Shown here piece by piece: positions 1-11,640 of a stretch of DNA of 64,000 nt (positions are counted from its first letter, which is position 1; each line of letters starts with the position of its first letter). Location: assembly GCF_014905175.1 (NCBI RefSeq), contig NC_057788.1, positions 26,816,154-26,880,153 on the forward strand. The letters are read 5' to 3'. The DNA comes from Aphidius gifuensis (taxonomy: Eukaryota > Arthropoda > Insecta > Hymenoptera > Braconidae). Made by a program: the position numbers and the translations under genes. The notes beneath the pieces were generated by a model. That model was not told where the DNA came from. It saw only the letters and a list, made by a program, of their open reading frames with translations, and ran no database searches.

Positions 1-2116
1 TAATTTTATTTTTAATTAAAAGATTGTTTGTAATAATAAATTTTTAATATAAAATCTTTTTGTGATATTCAAAGCAAGACGAAGGATATGAGAAACTATC
101 GATTGGTTTACTAACATTTTTTAATATCAAGTCAATAAAATATTCTTTAATTTTTTTTTTAAATTTACAAAATGAAATTTATTCTTTAAAAAATATAAAG
201 TATTTAATAAATAGCAAAGGAATATATGCATTCAAAAGTCGATAAGACGAATTATCACTATTGAATTTTTTTTTTTTCTAGGCCTCAGTAATATTTCATG
301 CAGTAAATATTTGATGATACGAATTTCGATTTGACGAATATGTCAATAAACCGAAGCAAATTCACAATATCATAAATTTATCAGTATTTATTAAACAAAT
401 ATTTCCCCGAGAATATTACCATCAATATTAATACTCTTAACACAATGATCTATGATCAACAGAATTAAATAAAAAAAAAATTCTGAAACTCATTTTTATT
501 GTCAACTCCTGAGGCAATGAAAACAAACTGATTAAAAAAAAATGAGTCATGTTATTACCTCTGGAATTTTAATACAAAAAAATTAATTAAAAGCAAATTA
601 ATAACACTTTAAATAGCTAAAAAATATTTATTAATGAATAACGAGTGTTAAAATCATAAAAGTTTTTTTTTTTTAATCGCAATTGAATTTAGAAAAAGGA
701 AAATACATATATACCAACTAGTAATCTAAACATTATGGTTCAAGATAATTAACTGTGTCACATTATGAACCGTATGTAATTTATAATTATCGGGGTAATT
801 ATTGTGACGTGGTTGGACACTCCACAATGAACATTGACCCATCCTCTCTGTGACCGCAATTTAAATGTTAATATATTAATGGAACACGATCCATGACATT
901 GTCTGTGTTGATTCGCTTCGTTCAACCAGAATTTTACACTTGTTATTTGTATCGATAATCAAAAAGAAAAAAAACAAATTAAAAGTCAAATTTATTTTAT
1001 TTTATAAAATATAAAATTCAACTTTTTAAACTTGTTTTATTTTTTTTTTTTTTTTTTGTTATTAATTTGATTTTTTTTTTGTTTAACTTTAGAAATAAAA
1101 TAATAATAAAAAGCAAAATATAAATACACTTTTGTTATTAAATAAAATTCAATGTAAAGATTCCAGGTGTTTTTTATGTTAGTTGTTGATCAACATGCAT
1201 ATGGCTCATTTTCCATGCAAAATTCATTGTAATCTCGATCATGTACATAGAAACTACGTGGTTTGAATTTGATATATATCATACAGTACAACGGGATTTA
1301 AATTAAGATTTTTTCCTTGAAATATATATGCACAACAAACATTACGAGGCAACTGAACTACTAATAAAAGTAATAAAGATATTTCATTGTAAAAAAAAAA
1401 ATTTCAACATGGTATAAAAATAATAAATAAAAAATAATAGTAGTAGAAAAAAAAAAAGCATAGAAAATAAAATAAAAAAAAAAAGAATTCTTAATAATAT
1501 AGTATTAAGCTCATAGAATCAAATAGATTAAAACCTGCAAAGCTTAAAAAAAATTTGTTCGATAAAATATATAAATGAAATTTTTATTTATTTTTTTTTT
1601 TAATACGGTTTATCATTTTATAAAGATTAAGGATCTGATTTTTTATTTCATTTTTTTCACATCTACAATGCAATATAGATGGTATAAAAATAAAATAATA
1701 TAGATAACAGGCTTTTCGAAAAAGAATAATAAATAATAAAAAATAATGAAATAAAATGAGAAAAATGACGAGTAATGTCGGAAGAAGCATAAAAACAAAA
1801 TATAGAGCTTTTTCTGACGTTATAAAAAATACAAAGTAATTGGCCTACAATAGATTTAACCCAAGATCATAAAATTTGCGGATAAGACATTGGCAAAAGA
1901 AAAAAAAAAAATATTCTTACTAAAAAAGTAAGAATACCTTTTTTTTTTTTTCCTCAAATTGTAAAAGTAAAGTTGTGTAAAGTAAATACTTTTTATTTTA
2001 TTTCGATAAAATTTCTTTTTCAATTTTGAAATAAGTTTTTTTAAATAAAATATATAAACGTTTTATGTTGTTTTTTTGCTTTTTTTAATTTATTTTTTGT
2101 ATTTTTCAACTTGAAG
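1..2116. other. Non-coding DNA upstream of first visible dpr exon
   Basis: AT-rich sequence with no exon I can recognise. It is probably the 3' part of an intron of the dpr gene, because the exon at 2117 starts in the middle of the first Ig domain and needs upstream coding exons. The only structure seen is a hairpin at 1900-1951. Confidence 0.6.
1900..1951. repeat. Inverted repeat/hairpin flanked by A and T runs
   Basis: The arms TATTCTTAC and GTAAGAATA are perfect 9-mers around a 7 nt loop. They are extended outward by an A run on the left and, after CC, a T run on the right, giving a stem of about 20 bp. It may be a chance product of homopolymer-rich DNA. Confidence 0.5.
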
Positions 2117-5100
2117 GTTTCATGGGTAAGACATCGTGACATTCACTTGTTGACTGTTGGAAGATATACGTACACAAGTGACCAACGTTTTGAGGCGTTG
2201 CATACACCACATTCCGAAGATTGGATATTGAAAATTCGATATCCACAAAGAAAGGATACTGGAATTTATGAATGTCAAATATCCACAACACCACCAATTG
2301 GTTACAAGCTTCATTTAAAAATTGTCGGTAAGTTTATTTATATACTACTATGGTATTTTTATTTAAATCAATTTCTCGTTCACAAATAAATTTAATAATT
2401 AAAATACACAATTTTTTTTATATAAAATGCTTATTGAATAAAAAAATATACAATTGACTTTTGAAGTATTATATTGCAAAATTTAATTAAATATATTAAT
2501 AAGCTTTAACAGTAAAAATAACTGAAAAAAAAAAATTGTATAATATAATAAAAAAAATATATAGTGAATTTTTTTAAAACTCTAGTCACGTGCTCAGCCA
2601 ATTATCGGGTAGTTAATGAACCTGTCTAAAAGAAAGCATCTTATTTTTTTTTTTTTTTTTCTCAAGTTTTTTTTATTCTAACATCAATTTTTTTATCAGT
2701 CTTTTCTATTTTTTTCAACTTTGAAAGAGCATTGAAGAAGCTTTGTACTTTTCTTTGCATTGAGAATTTTCTTCAAGCTTATAAATTTTATTTTTTTTTT
2801 AAATAATAAAATATATATAAAAGAAATGTAATATAAGTTTTTTTTTTATTATTTCAATTCAAATATATATTCGAATGTTTAAGAAAAAAATAATAAAAAA
2901 ATAATAATAAATTATTATCGATTATTTGAATTTTTGGCACTCGATTGCTGTTAAATTGTGCCAAAGCCGAAGAACAAATTGAGCTTTTCCGTCGATTTAG
3001 CTCACGTGCATCGACTGTTCGACGAAAAAACGAGCTGCATCACTAACAATTTTTATTTTTTTTTTTTTATATTTTTTACAACTTCCGTAAAACACCCTTT
3101 TCTACAACTACTTTTGTTTCATTCCAATTCTTCTATTATTTTTTTACTATTTTATTTTCACGTATTTCACCTTCAAACAACAACTCCAAGCTTTGTATCA
3201 ATTCCGTGGTTCTTTCAAAGCTTTGCATAGATTTTCTCACAACAAATTTAATGAAAAAAAAAAATATACATATATTTAAATTGTCAAATAAAAAAAAGCG
3301 TAAATAAATAAAAATAATATAGTACTAGTTAATAATTATCATACTATTTTTTTTTTATGCTTTACACAATTTGTATTTTTTTTTTTAATTTAAAAATATC
3401 AAATTTCTCTCTTTAATTTTCAAAGCTTTTTTTATTATTATTATTTTTTTTTAATAGTCAACTTTTTTATATGTAAAATAATGATGACTTTTTGTGGAAT
3501 ATAATAAAAAAAGAAAAAAAAAAAAAACTATTTTCGAGTATAAAAATAAATTTGACAAATATATGCAGACTTTTGTCATTAGACTGAAATTTTTATAAAG
3601 TACGTGGCAAGTACAAAATGAAATTACATCACACTGAATAATTCACGATACTTGTGGACTTGAGTATAGATTCACAGTACAACTTTCAACTGTTAACTTT
3701 CTACAAAATGCCACGAAAAGTCATTTTAAATTGGGCGGTTGGCCAAGCATTACTTATTTACATTGGTTTTACACAAATTTCAATTGATTATTTTACAAAA
3801 TAAAGCTTGACAATTCTCTCGTTGAAAAATTCATTATTATTTTTTTTCTTTTTATTTAAACCATGATGATAACATCACAATCAGCTTACAAGTTCATTTT
3901 TAATTGAATGAAAAAAAAGAGTATTATTACAATGAATTAAACAAGCAATATTTATCTAAAGCTTATTATTTTTTTTTATAAATAAAAGTAAAAGAGAATT
4001 TAAAATTAGAAAATAAATTTTTCCATGTTAACACATGCTAAGTTCTATTATTATTCCAAGGATATTAAAGTAATAATATATATAGGAACAAAGTAAATTC
4101 ATTATTCAACACTTTGCACGAATTAAGAAAGAAAAAAAAAAATGAAAAAAATTTACGTTTATAAACTCATTGTAATTTTTTTTGAGAACGATAAAAATAA
4201 TTGCTCTAAATTTACCATGAAGTAATTTTATTTTTTAATTTTTATTATCCTTTCATGTTGTTGTTGTTGTTGTTGTTGTTGAGAGAAAAAAAGAATTTTT
4301 ATATTTTTAATTTTTGATGTTCTACATACCGGAAAAAAACGATTACGTGCAAACGATTAGCTGCAAGTTAATGTTGCAATCACGGAGTCTCTTGGAAAAA
4401 TAACTCAGCTATACCCTTAGACAAGGCTAACAACGAAGCCAACTTTTTGTAATTATATAGTCGTGTGTTTGTTGGTGACCTGAGGTATATCCTTATCATC
4501 CTGTGATCTTTGCACAGTACAAAACCTATAATTATTACATCGTGTAATCGAAACACAAAGACAGACATTGTACTTTGAAATTATTATCAAAACATAAAAA
4601 TAATTGTTAGTTTTACTTGTTACATTTATTATCTTAAAGAGTGACAATGAAATATAAAAATTTATTTATTTTTACAACCATGTCAATCAAAAAGAAAATG
4701 ACATTGAATTGTCGACACAATTAATTGTTATTTCAATCAACAAGCAACTTGTCAGACTATGAATTTATCAAAAATTCTACAACATGATGTATGATGACAA
4801 GAAATTTTTTTATTTCATTTAAAATTATTATTTTTTTTTTAACTATACAATTTTTTTGTTTTTCTCGTTATTTTAAAAATTTGATAAACGATTGTATATA
4901 TTTAACAATTGTGATTCATATTTATTATTTTTTTTTATTACAATCCAGGTGCGACGAAAAATAGTTATCGTATCGATGCAATTCCAAAAAAGTCGTAAAT
5001 TTACGTTAATTTATCGAGATCACTGAGGGTTTTCCAATCGGAAACGGGATATGTACATGTATATAGTTATTTTTTTTTTTCATTTCTCTTAGGTAAAAGC

Positions 5101-8100
5101 TTGAAGGATTAAAAGCTGACCTGGTCGAATGAGATGAATAAGGATAGAAAGATAAAATAGAAAAAGATAGATAAAAAAAAAAAAAAAGACTAGGTGAAAA
5201 GTGATCCGGATGAAATAAAGTTTCGTTAGTTCAATATGGCGTTCCCCACCCGTTCAAATGATTTTCAATCCTGGATATCTGCCAAGTTTCCTTCCGCTCG
5301 GTTTATCTAAAATAAAGAATTCCATATTGAGAATCTTTCAATAGGTATATATAGTGTAACGATTTTACCTCAAATGCGTATATAGAACACAACTTTTTTC
5401 ATGCGGAAGACCAGTGTGTCACCAACCTCACTATCACGTACGATAAATTTACTCAAACATTTTTTTTTTTTTTTTTTATTATTATCTGTCGTTTTACAAA
5501 AAAAAGAAAAATAATATTTTTTTTCATTATTCCTTATCCTATTTCATTTTATTTCATTTTTTTTTTTTTATTATTATTATGAATTTTTTTTTTTTTTTTA
5601 CCAATTTTTATCATTACTGCGAATGTAACGAATAAAATTCATTGAATGGCTTCACTGACTTTACAGCTAACTGAATCATGAACCAACGTGATAGGATCGA
5701 TTTTATTTTTGACAATCAAATTTTTAATTTGATCTACGTTTATACTAACATGACGTAGTAATCATTTGGAATTTAGTTTACGTGTATTTTTTAATAATAA
5801 TATTTATACTTTAAAGGTGATAACGTGACGGAGGAATCAAACAATACCAATGATCTTTGTTGCTGTTATGGGTTTTTTAGAGGCTTGCGAAATTAAAAAA
5901 AAAAAATAGGATTTTGTATTAGGAGAATATAATTAGCAAGGAGGAATTCAATGTTTTATAAAGTTTACCTCTTTTAAAATATAATTCCCTAATAAAATGG
6001 ATTTTGGTCCGGCGAAATTAAAAGAAAATAAGATTTTGTATTAGGAGAATATAATTAGCAAAGAGGTATTGAATGTTTTATAAAGTTTACCTCTTTTAAA
6101 AGATAATTCCCTAATAATATGAATTTTGGTCCGGCGAAATTAAAAGAAAATAGAATTTTGTATTAGGAGAATATAATTAGCAAAGAGGTATTTAATGTTT
6201 TATAAAGTTTACCTGTTTTAAAATATAATTCCCTAATAATATAAATTTTGGTCCGGCAAAATTAAAAGAAAATAAGATTTTGTATTAGGAGAATATAATT
6301 AGCAAGGAGGTATTTAATGTTTTATAAAGTTTACCTCTTTTAAAATATAATTTCCTGAGAAAATGAATTTCGGTCCGGCGAAATTAAAAAAAAATAGGAT
6401 TTTGTATTAGAAGAATATAATTAGCAAAGAGGTATATAATGTTTTATAAAGTTTACCTCTTTCAAAATATAATTCCCTAATAAAATGGATTTCGGTCCGG
6501 TGAAATTAAAAGAAAAATAGGATTTTGTATTAGGAGAATATAATTAGCAAAGAGGTATTAAATGTTTTATAAAGTTTACCTTTTTCAAAATATAATTCCC
6601 TAATAATATAAATTTTGGTCCGGCGAAATTAAAAAAAATAGGATTTTGTATTAGGAGAATATAATTAGCAAGGAGGTATTTAATGTTTTATAAAGTTTAC
6701 TTCTTTTAAAATATAATTTCTTGATAAAATAAATTATTTATTTTTTTTCAAAGCAATGAAAATCCCGGAAGATTTATGACAATTGTTTCCTTTATATTAT
6801 TTTTTGTGATAACATTTAGCTCATATAAGTTTTCTATTTTCGTGAAAAATATCTGAAAAAGTGTATTATTCAAAGACATATAAACGTTAAAAGTAAATAT
6901 AGAGTATGAAATAACAACTGAAAAATAAAAGTAAAAAATAAGAGCTAAAGAAAATTGGGTAGAAGGTATCCTTGGTGGTGGTATCGTGAGAAACTAAAAA
7001 CATAATCATGGAAATCAACTTGGACGATCCAAAGCTTTTGGCTGCACACCTTTGTATATAATGGTTTTTGTTACGATAGTTAACAAAAGCAAACTGTGCA
7101 TGTCGACTATTTTCCTATGACACTAATCATTTTAAGAAAATAAATGATAATTTCTAAACTGACCATCAATTGAGCGCTTTAAAAGTCATGCTTTTTACTT
7201 CTTCATTTTTTTATTAGCAAAAATAAAGTAAGGTATGATGTTTCATACCAGACGATGTCATGCAAACCATTGTGAATATCACCCTCTTGGATTTCAAAAT
7301 AACCCCCAATACGTACATGTGTTGTATGCTGTTGAATTTCGTGTCAAAAATACTGATGATTGACGAGGGCATTTTATTCAGGTTACAGAAATACCAATCC
7401 ATGTTCTATCTTGTCTATAATGGTACTATCATATTCACATATACATTCACAATTCATAAATTGTCTATCAAAATTTTATATATATTTTTTTTAAGAGACA
7501 AAAAAATTACTTATACTAATGGTTAATTTTTTTAATTAAAAATTCTTAATTGACAGTTGAAAATCAAATTATAAAAAAATCAGAAATAAATTGATATTTA
7601 ATAAATTTAAATTATAAAAATTAAATCCTTCAAAATAAATGAAACTAATAAAATATTCCGAATTTAATATTAAAATAATTTTTGTGAGAAATTTTTAATA
7701 TTTTTCCATCATCAATTTAAATATGAAAGCTTGAATAATAAAAAAAAAAAATTAAATAAACCTATTTTTTAAAACAGAAATAGACAAAATATATATTTAT
7801 ATATTTTTTTGTTATCAAAAGATTACAAGTGTCATATGAGGATTAAATTGACATATGAAAAAAAATAATTGAAAGCTTGTTTGGTAGTAAACTCATGCAA
7901 TAAAGCCCCAGATATAATAGAAGGCCCATTAAGCGATGACATCAAGAACCTTTCATAGTTGGTTAAACTGGCTTCACAGTTAACACAATATGTGTCAATT
8001 TTAATCAATAAATTGATAGACATATTTATCAAAGCAACCTTAATAAAACGAAACATGTCAAAGTATGAAAGATGTTTGTTGCGTTGATGATGATACAGTT

Positions 8101-11100
8101 GAAAGGTATCTGTTTAATAGGTAAACTATATGAACAAGCGAATCCTTTGGTTGGCTTGAAAATTTATATATGCTGCATGGGTGTGACGATATGGCGTGTA
8201 ACATATGGGTGGCCATCGTTACACAGTTACCATATCGTCACTATATCCACTCTTGCAGTTCAAACGGACGACCCTTCGTGTATATGACCCTTGATATCTA
8301 CATTTCGTGGTTGAACTAGAGTTTCCATATACATATATACAACTCACTGTGTATATTACTCAATATGAAATATATTTATATAATTACATATTAATTTACA
8401 TAAGCCAAAGTTCATGACAACTATATTTAACTTAAATTTATGAACTAATAATAATGTTGGTTTTAATATTTTTATTATTGACATTTTATATACATCATGT
8501 GGATGTTAAATAATATTATTAAAAATTCAATTTGTTAGTTTTTTTAAATTAATATTTTGAAAAGTGTATACTTTTGGAAAAAATTCATTTGAGTTATCGA
8601 ATATATTATATAATATTGAATTAAAAATTTCATATAAAGCATAAAATAGTTTTAAAATTTTTGATGAGATTTATGTTAAATTTTGTGTGAATAATATGAC
8701 AAAAAATATTTTGAAATCTTTTTTTTTTGTCAAGGTGATTATAGTAAAATATTATGTGAATGTGAAACAAATAAGAAAACAATATAATTTAATTTCCTTG
8801 TTTTATTTGTTTGAAAAAAATTTTATAACAGAAAGAATTTATATAGATTTAAAAAATATATTTTTATGTTTTTCATTTGAAACTATAAAAATTCTAGTTA
8901 AATATGAACTTGTAAGTGTTTTTTTAACTTTTGAATATGCTTTTTTAAAAAAGGATGCTTTTAAAATTTCAATGGTTGTAGTAATAACATGTTTGTTGAT
9001 ATAAAAAAAATATAATTTTCTTGTTATTTTATTTTTATAATAGAGTTTGTTAAAAAAGCATTGGATCATTGAAGAAAATGTGCTTTTCGTTATTTTATTT
9101 TACTATTTTTCTTTTTTTTTTTTTGAGGCAATAATAGAAATGGTCTAATTCAACGAGCAAAGATATATCTTTCGTATCCAATATATTTTTTTTCTGGTAT
9201 TTTTCGTTTTACCTTTCAGTCAAGCTTTCTGAAAATTGTGCACTGATCTATCGATTTATTCTAAAAATACTGCAAAGCCTTATTATTTTATTTTTTTTCC
9301 ATAAACGTCTTTTTTTTATGAGTTCTTTTTTTATTATTTTTTACATCTTCATCATTCATCTATAGACTCTTTTTTTTTTTTTGCCTTTTTATTCTATTTT
9401 TCTTCAAACTCACATTGTTATACAATTTTTTTTTTTTTACGATAGAAAATAATGAAAAATATCAAACGATACTGAACGAATTTCAAAGCTGAAATGCCTA
9501 GACTTATTGCAATTCTAGAATCGTCGACGTGGGAAAAATTAACAATAGCAACTGTCGGATGTTGTTGCTCCGTTACTTGCTGATTTTTTTTTTATAAAAT
9601 TGGGGTTGGGTTTAGTAGAGCAGCATGCACTTGAATGGAGAAAAAAAAATTACATGTGAATCGTGTTTAAAGTAAATTACAGTGGTTGCTAGGTGTAAAA
9701 AAAAAAAAAAATACCATAACAGTAATTTAAAACTAGCAAAAAAAAAAAGAAAACGAATGAATAAATAATTAAATAAATAAATTAATAAAAAATTTGAACG
9801 TATTCTCAAAGACTTTATTAACGTTCTAAAATTCGATGAAATTGGATAATTAAGATTATAATGAAAAAAAATAAAATAAAATAATAATGAATCGAAAAGT
9901 GAGTCTTTTAAGTTGATCCAATGTTGAAGTGGATCAAAAGACTGCTTTAATGTCTTCACGAGTAGAGACTTTCATTTTATGAAACTACCAAGACTAAAAT
10001 AAAGTGGAAAGCGAGAAATGCTCGTAACTTTGTCCTGGACTTTTTTTTTTACGAACTCTCAAAGGACGACTTTAAAGTTTTTTTATTTTTTTTATTTTTT
10101 ATTACTCTTTGATTTACTTGTATAAATGTATAAATGTTGATTTTTTTTTTTTCTCTATTTTATTTTATATTTTTCTATGTATTTTAGAACCAATTACGGA
10201 AATTGTTGGTGGACCAGATCTTTTTATTAACAAGGGTGGAATAATTAATTTAACTTGTGTTGTATCAATGAATCCTGAGCCGCCAGCAGCAATGATCTGG
10301 AGTCATGAGCATCGAGTGAGTTTAAAAAACTTTTATAAATCTCAATAAAAAAAAATATATGAATATGAAAAAAATAAATAACTAAAAATGATCATTTGAT
10401 GACAAAATGGAAGATTATATGATCATAACTTTGTAAGGTAGTTTCTAGAAAGTTTGTATGGAAAAAAAGTAGATAAGTCGATAGAAGAAATAAAAAATAT
10501 AAATAAGTAAAAAGTATATAATGTGATAGAGTTAGAGTGTGTGTTGCTTTATACAGATATAAAATGAAGGGGTAGTAAATTGAACTCATGTAGTAAATTT
10601 TTTCGATTGAGAATAAGCATGCAATCATGGTAATACAAATTCAAAATATTCCAGAGCTAAAAGTATATTCCATGGTTCATATAGATGCAACAATTTTTCA
10701 TTCTTAAAGTTTTATTTATTGTCCAGATAAAAATTGCATGTTGTGTTGTATCATAACATATCGAATTTGATACTCAGTAAAATTAATCTTTAAAAATTTT
10801 CAATAGAATGAAACAAAATAATACAAAAATAAAAAAACCAATTCTATAAATAATATTTCATTTAAATAATATATATTAAAAAAAGGAAATAAAAATAAAT
10901 AAATAAAGACTATAAAAGTAGTAACTGTGACAAGACAATATAAAAAAAAATAAGTACCAACATAAAAACATTTATATACATGTTGTTGTCTGACTATTTA
11001 AGGAGTATACTACTTAGTTTTATTTTTTTCCATGTAAAAGTCATTAAGATAATGATCTTTATTTTGATTTAAATATTTAATTTAAGTGAGAAATTATTTA

Positions 11101-11582
11101 TTTATATTTTTATTGTTTAAATTAATTATTGTTATAGTTTATTGAAAATTTAAAAATTCATTTATCATCTTTTTTTTATGTTTTAAACAGGCGATCAATT
11201 TCGATTCCCCACGCGGAGGTATCAGTCTGGTGACTGAAAAAGGTGAAGTGACATCAAGTCGTCTTCTTATACAAAAAGCAATTCAAAAAGATTCTGGTCT
11301 TTACACATGTGCTCCAAGTAATGCAAGTCCTTACACTGTTCGAGTTCATATACTGAATGGTACACACACGTCTTTTTAGATTTAGATTATAAAATAGAAA
11401 TTTAGAAAGAAAAAAAAGAGCCAAAAGCCTATATATGTTTAAAGGTATTTTCTCGTAACAGTATTTAAGAAATATAAATTGTTTCAGAAGAACACCCAGC
11501 TGCAATGCATCATGGTAGAGGATATATTAATTCAGCAACGCTTTTACCCTTTGTACTACTTGTACGAATGATTATTTGGTAA
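2117..11582 (+). CDS. dpr-family Ig cell-surface protein, last four exons (5' partial)
   Basis: The product is an insect neuronal recognition protein; dpr-family proteins bind DIP-family receptors at synapses and carry two Ig domains. Exons: 2117-2327, 10188-10315, 11191-11359, 11488-11582. Together they give 603 nt in one frame, 200 aa plus stop. The first exon holds the rest of Ig1 (WVRHRDIHLLTVGRYTYTSD, ending with YECQIS). Exons two and three hold Ig2, with INLTC, a core Trp (MIWSH), FDSPRGG and DSGLYTCAPSNAS. The last exon reads EHPAAMHHG and ends in a short hydrophobic tail, LLPFVLLVRMIIW, as expected for a GPI-anchor signal. All introns are GT-AG and phases agree. Signal peptide and N-terminal exons are off the left edge. 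I recognise the family but do not assign a numbered dpr paralogue. Confidence 0.9.
4258..4281 (+). repeat. (TTG)8 microsatellite
   Basis: Eight perfect TTG units inside the large dpr intron. Confidence 0.95.
5885..6734. repeat. Tandem array, about 7 copies of a ~122 bp unit
   Basis: The landmark GGTCCGGCG (or close variant) recurs at about 6006, 6128, 6250, 6372, 6494 and 6617, a period of about 122 bp. Each unit reads GCGAAATTAAAAG, then TTAGGAGAATATAATTAGCA, AAGAGGTA, a spacer, TACCTCTTTT, AATATAATTCCCTAA, then TTTTGGTCCG. The segments from TTAGG to GGTA and from TACC to CCCTAA are near reverse complements, so each unit can form a hairpin with arms of about 27 nt. Copies differ by a few substitutions. 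No ORF runs through the array. It could be a satellite grown from a MITE-like element; I do not recognise the family. Confidence 0.9.
8183..8241. repeat. Compound inverted repeat able to fold as one hairpin
   Basis: The outer arms GTGACGATATGG (8183-8194) and CCATATCGTCAC (8230-8241) are perfect 12-mers. Inside them GTGTAAC pairs with GTTACAC, and ATGG pairs with CCAT around a short loop. The whole 59 nt element folds on itself with small internal loops. It lies in the large dpr intron. The size suits a cruciform or a small hairpin RNA, but I recognise no known miRNA. Confidence 0.7.
11485..11490 (+). promoter_or_regulatory. Tandem NAGNAG splice acceptor of the last dpr exon
   Basis: CAGAAG offers two acceptors 3 nt apart. 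The first gives Gly-Glu-Glu-His-Pro-Ala-Ala-Met, the second Gly-Glu-His-Pro-Ala-Ala-Met. The dpr family usually has a single Glu here, so the second site may be the main one. Both keep the frame. Confidence 0.6.
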
Positions 11583-11634
11583 CATTTGTGTGAGTGAAAA
11601 AGTGTCAACGATCACATGTGCATTGAATTTCGAT

Positions 11635-11640
11635 AATAAA
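11635..11640 (+). promoter_or_regulatory. Candidate poly(A) signal of dpr gene
   Basis: AATAAA, 52 nt after the dpr stop codon. Such hexamers are common in DNA this AT-rich, so position is the main support. Confidence 0.4.

Larger units (their letters stand above)
2328..10187 (+). other. Large dpr intron (about 7.9 kb)
   Basis: It separates the Ig1 and Ig2 exons. It carries a TTG microsatellite, the tandem hairpin array at 5885-6734 and the compound hairpin at 8183-8241. No coding exon is recognisable; the ORFs inside it are short and dominated by Phe, Ile and Lys runs. Confidence 0.75.

Noticed and set aside
5885..6734. CRISPR array
   Set aside because: The units are contiguous ~122 bp copies without unique spacers in a eukaryotic intron.
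8072..8287. ORF of 71 codons over the intronic hairpin
   Set aside because: Its unusual composition comes from the inverted repeat; both arms are translated and no domain is visible.
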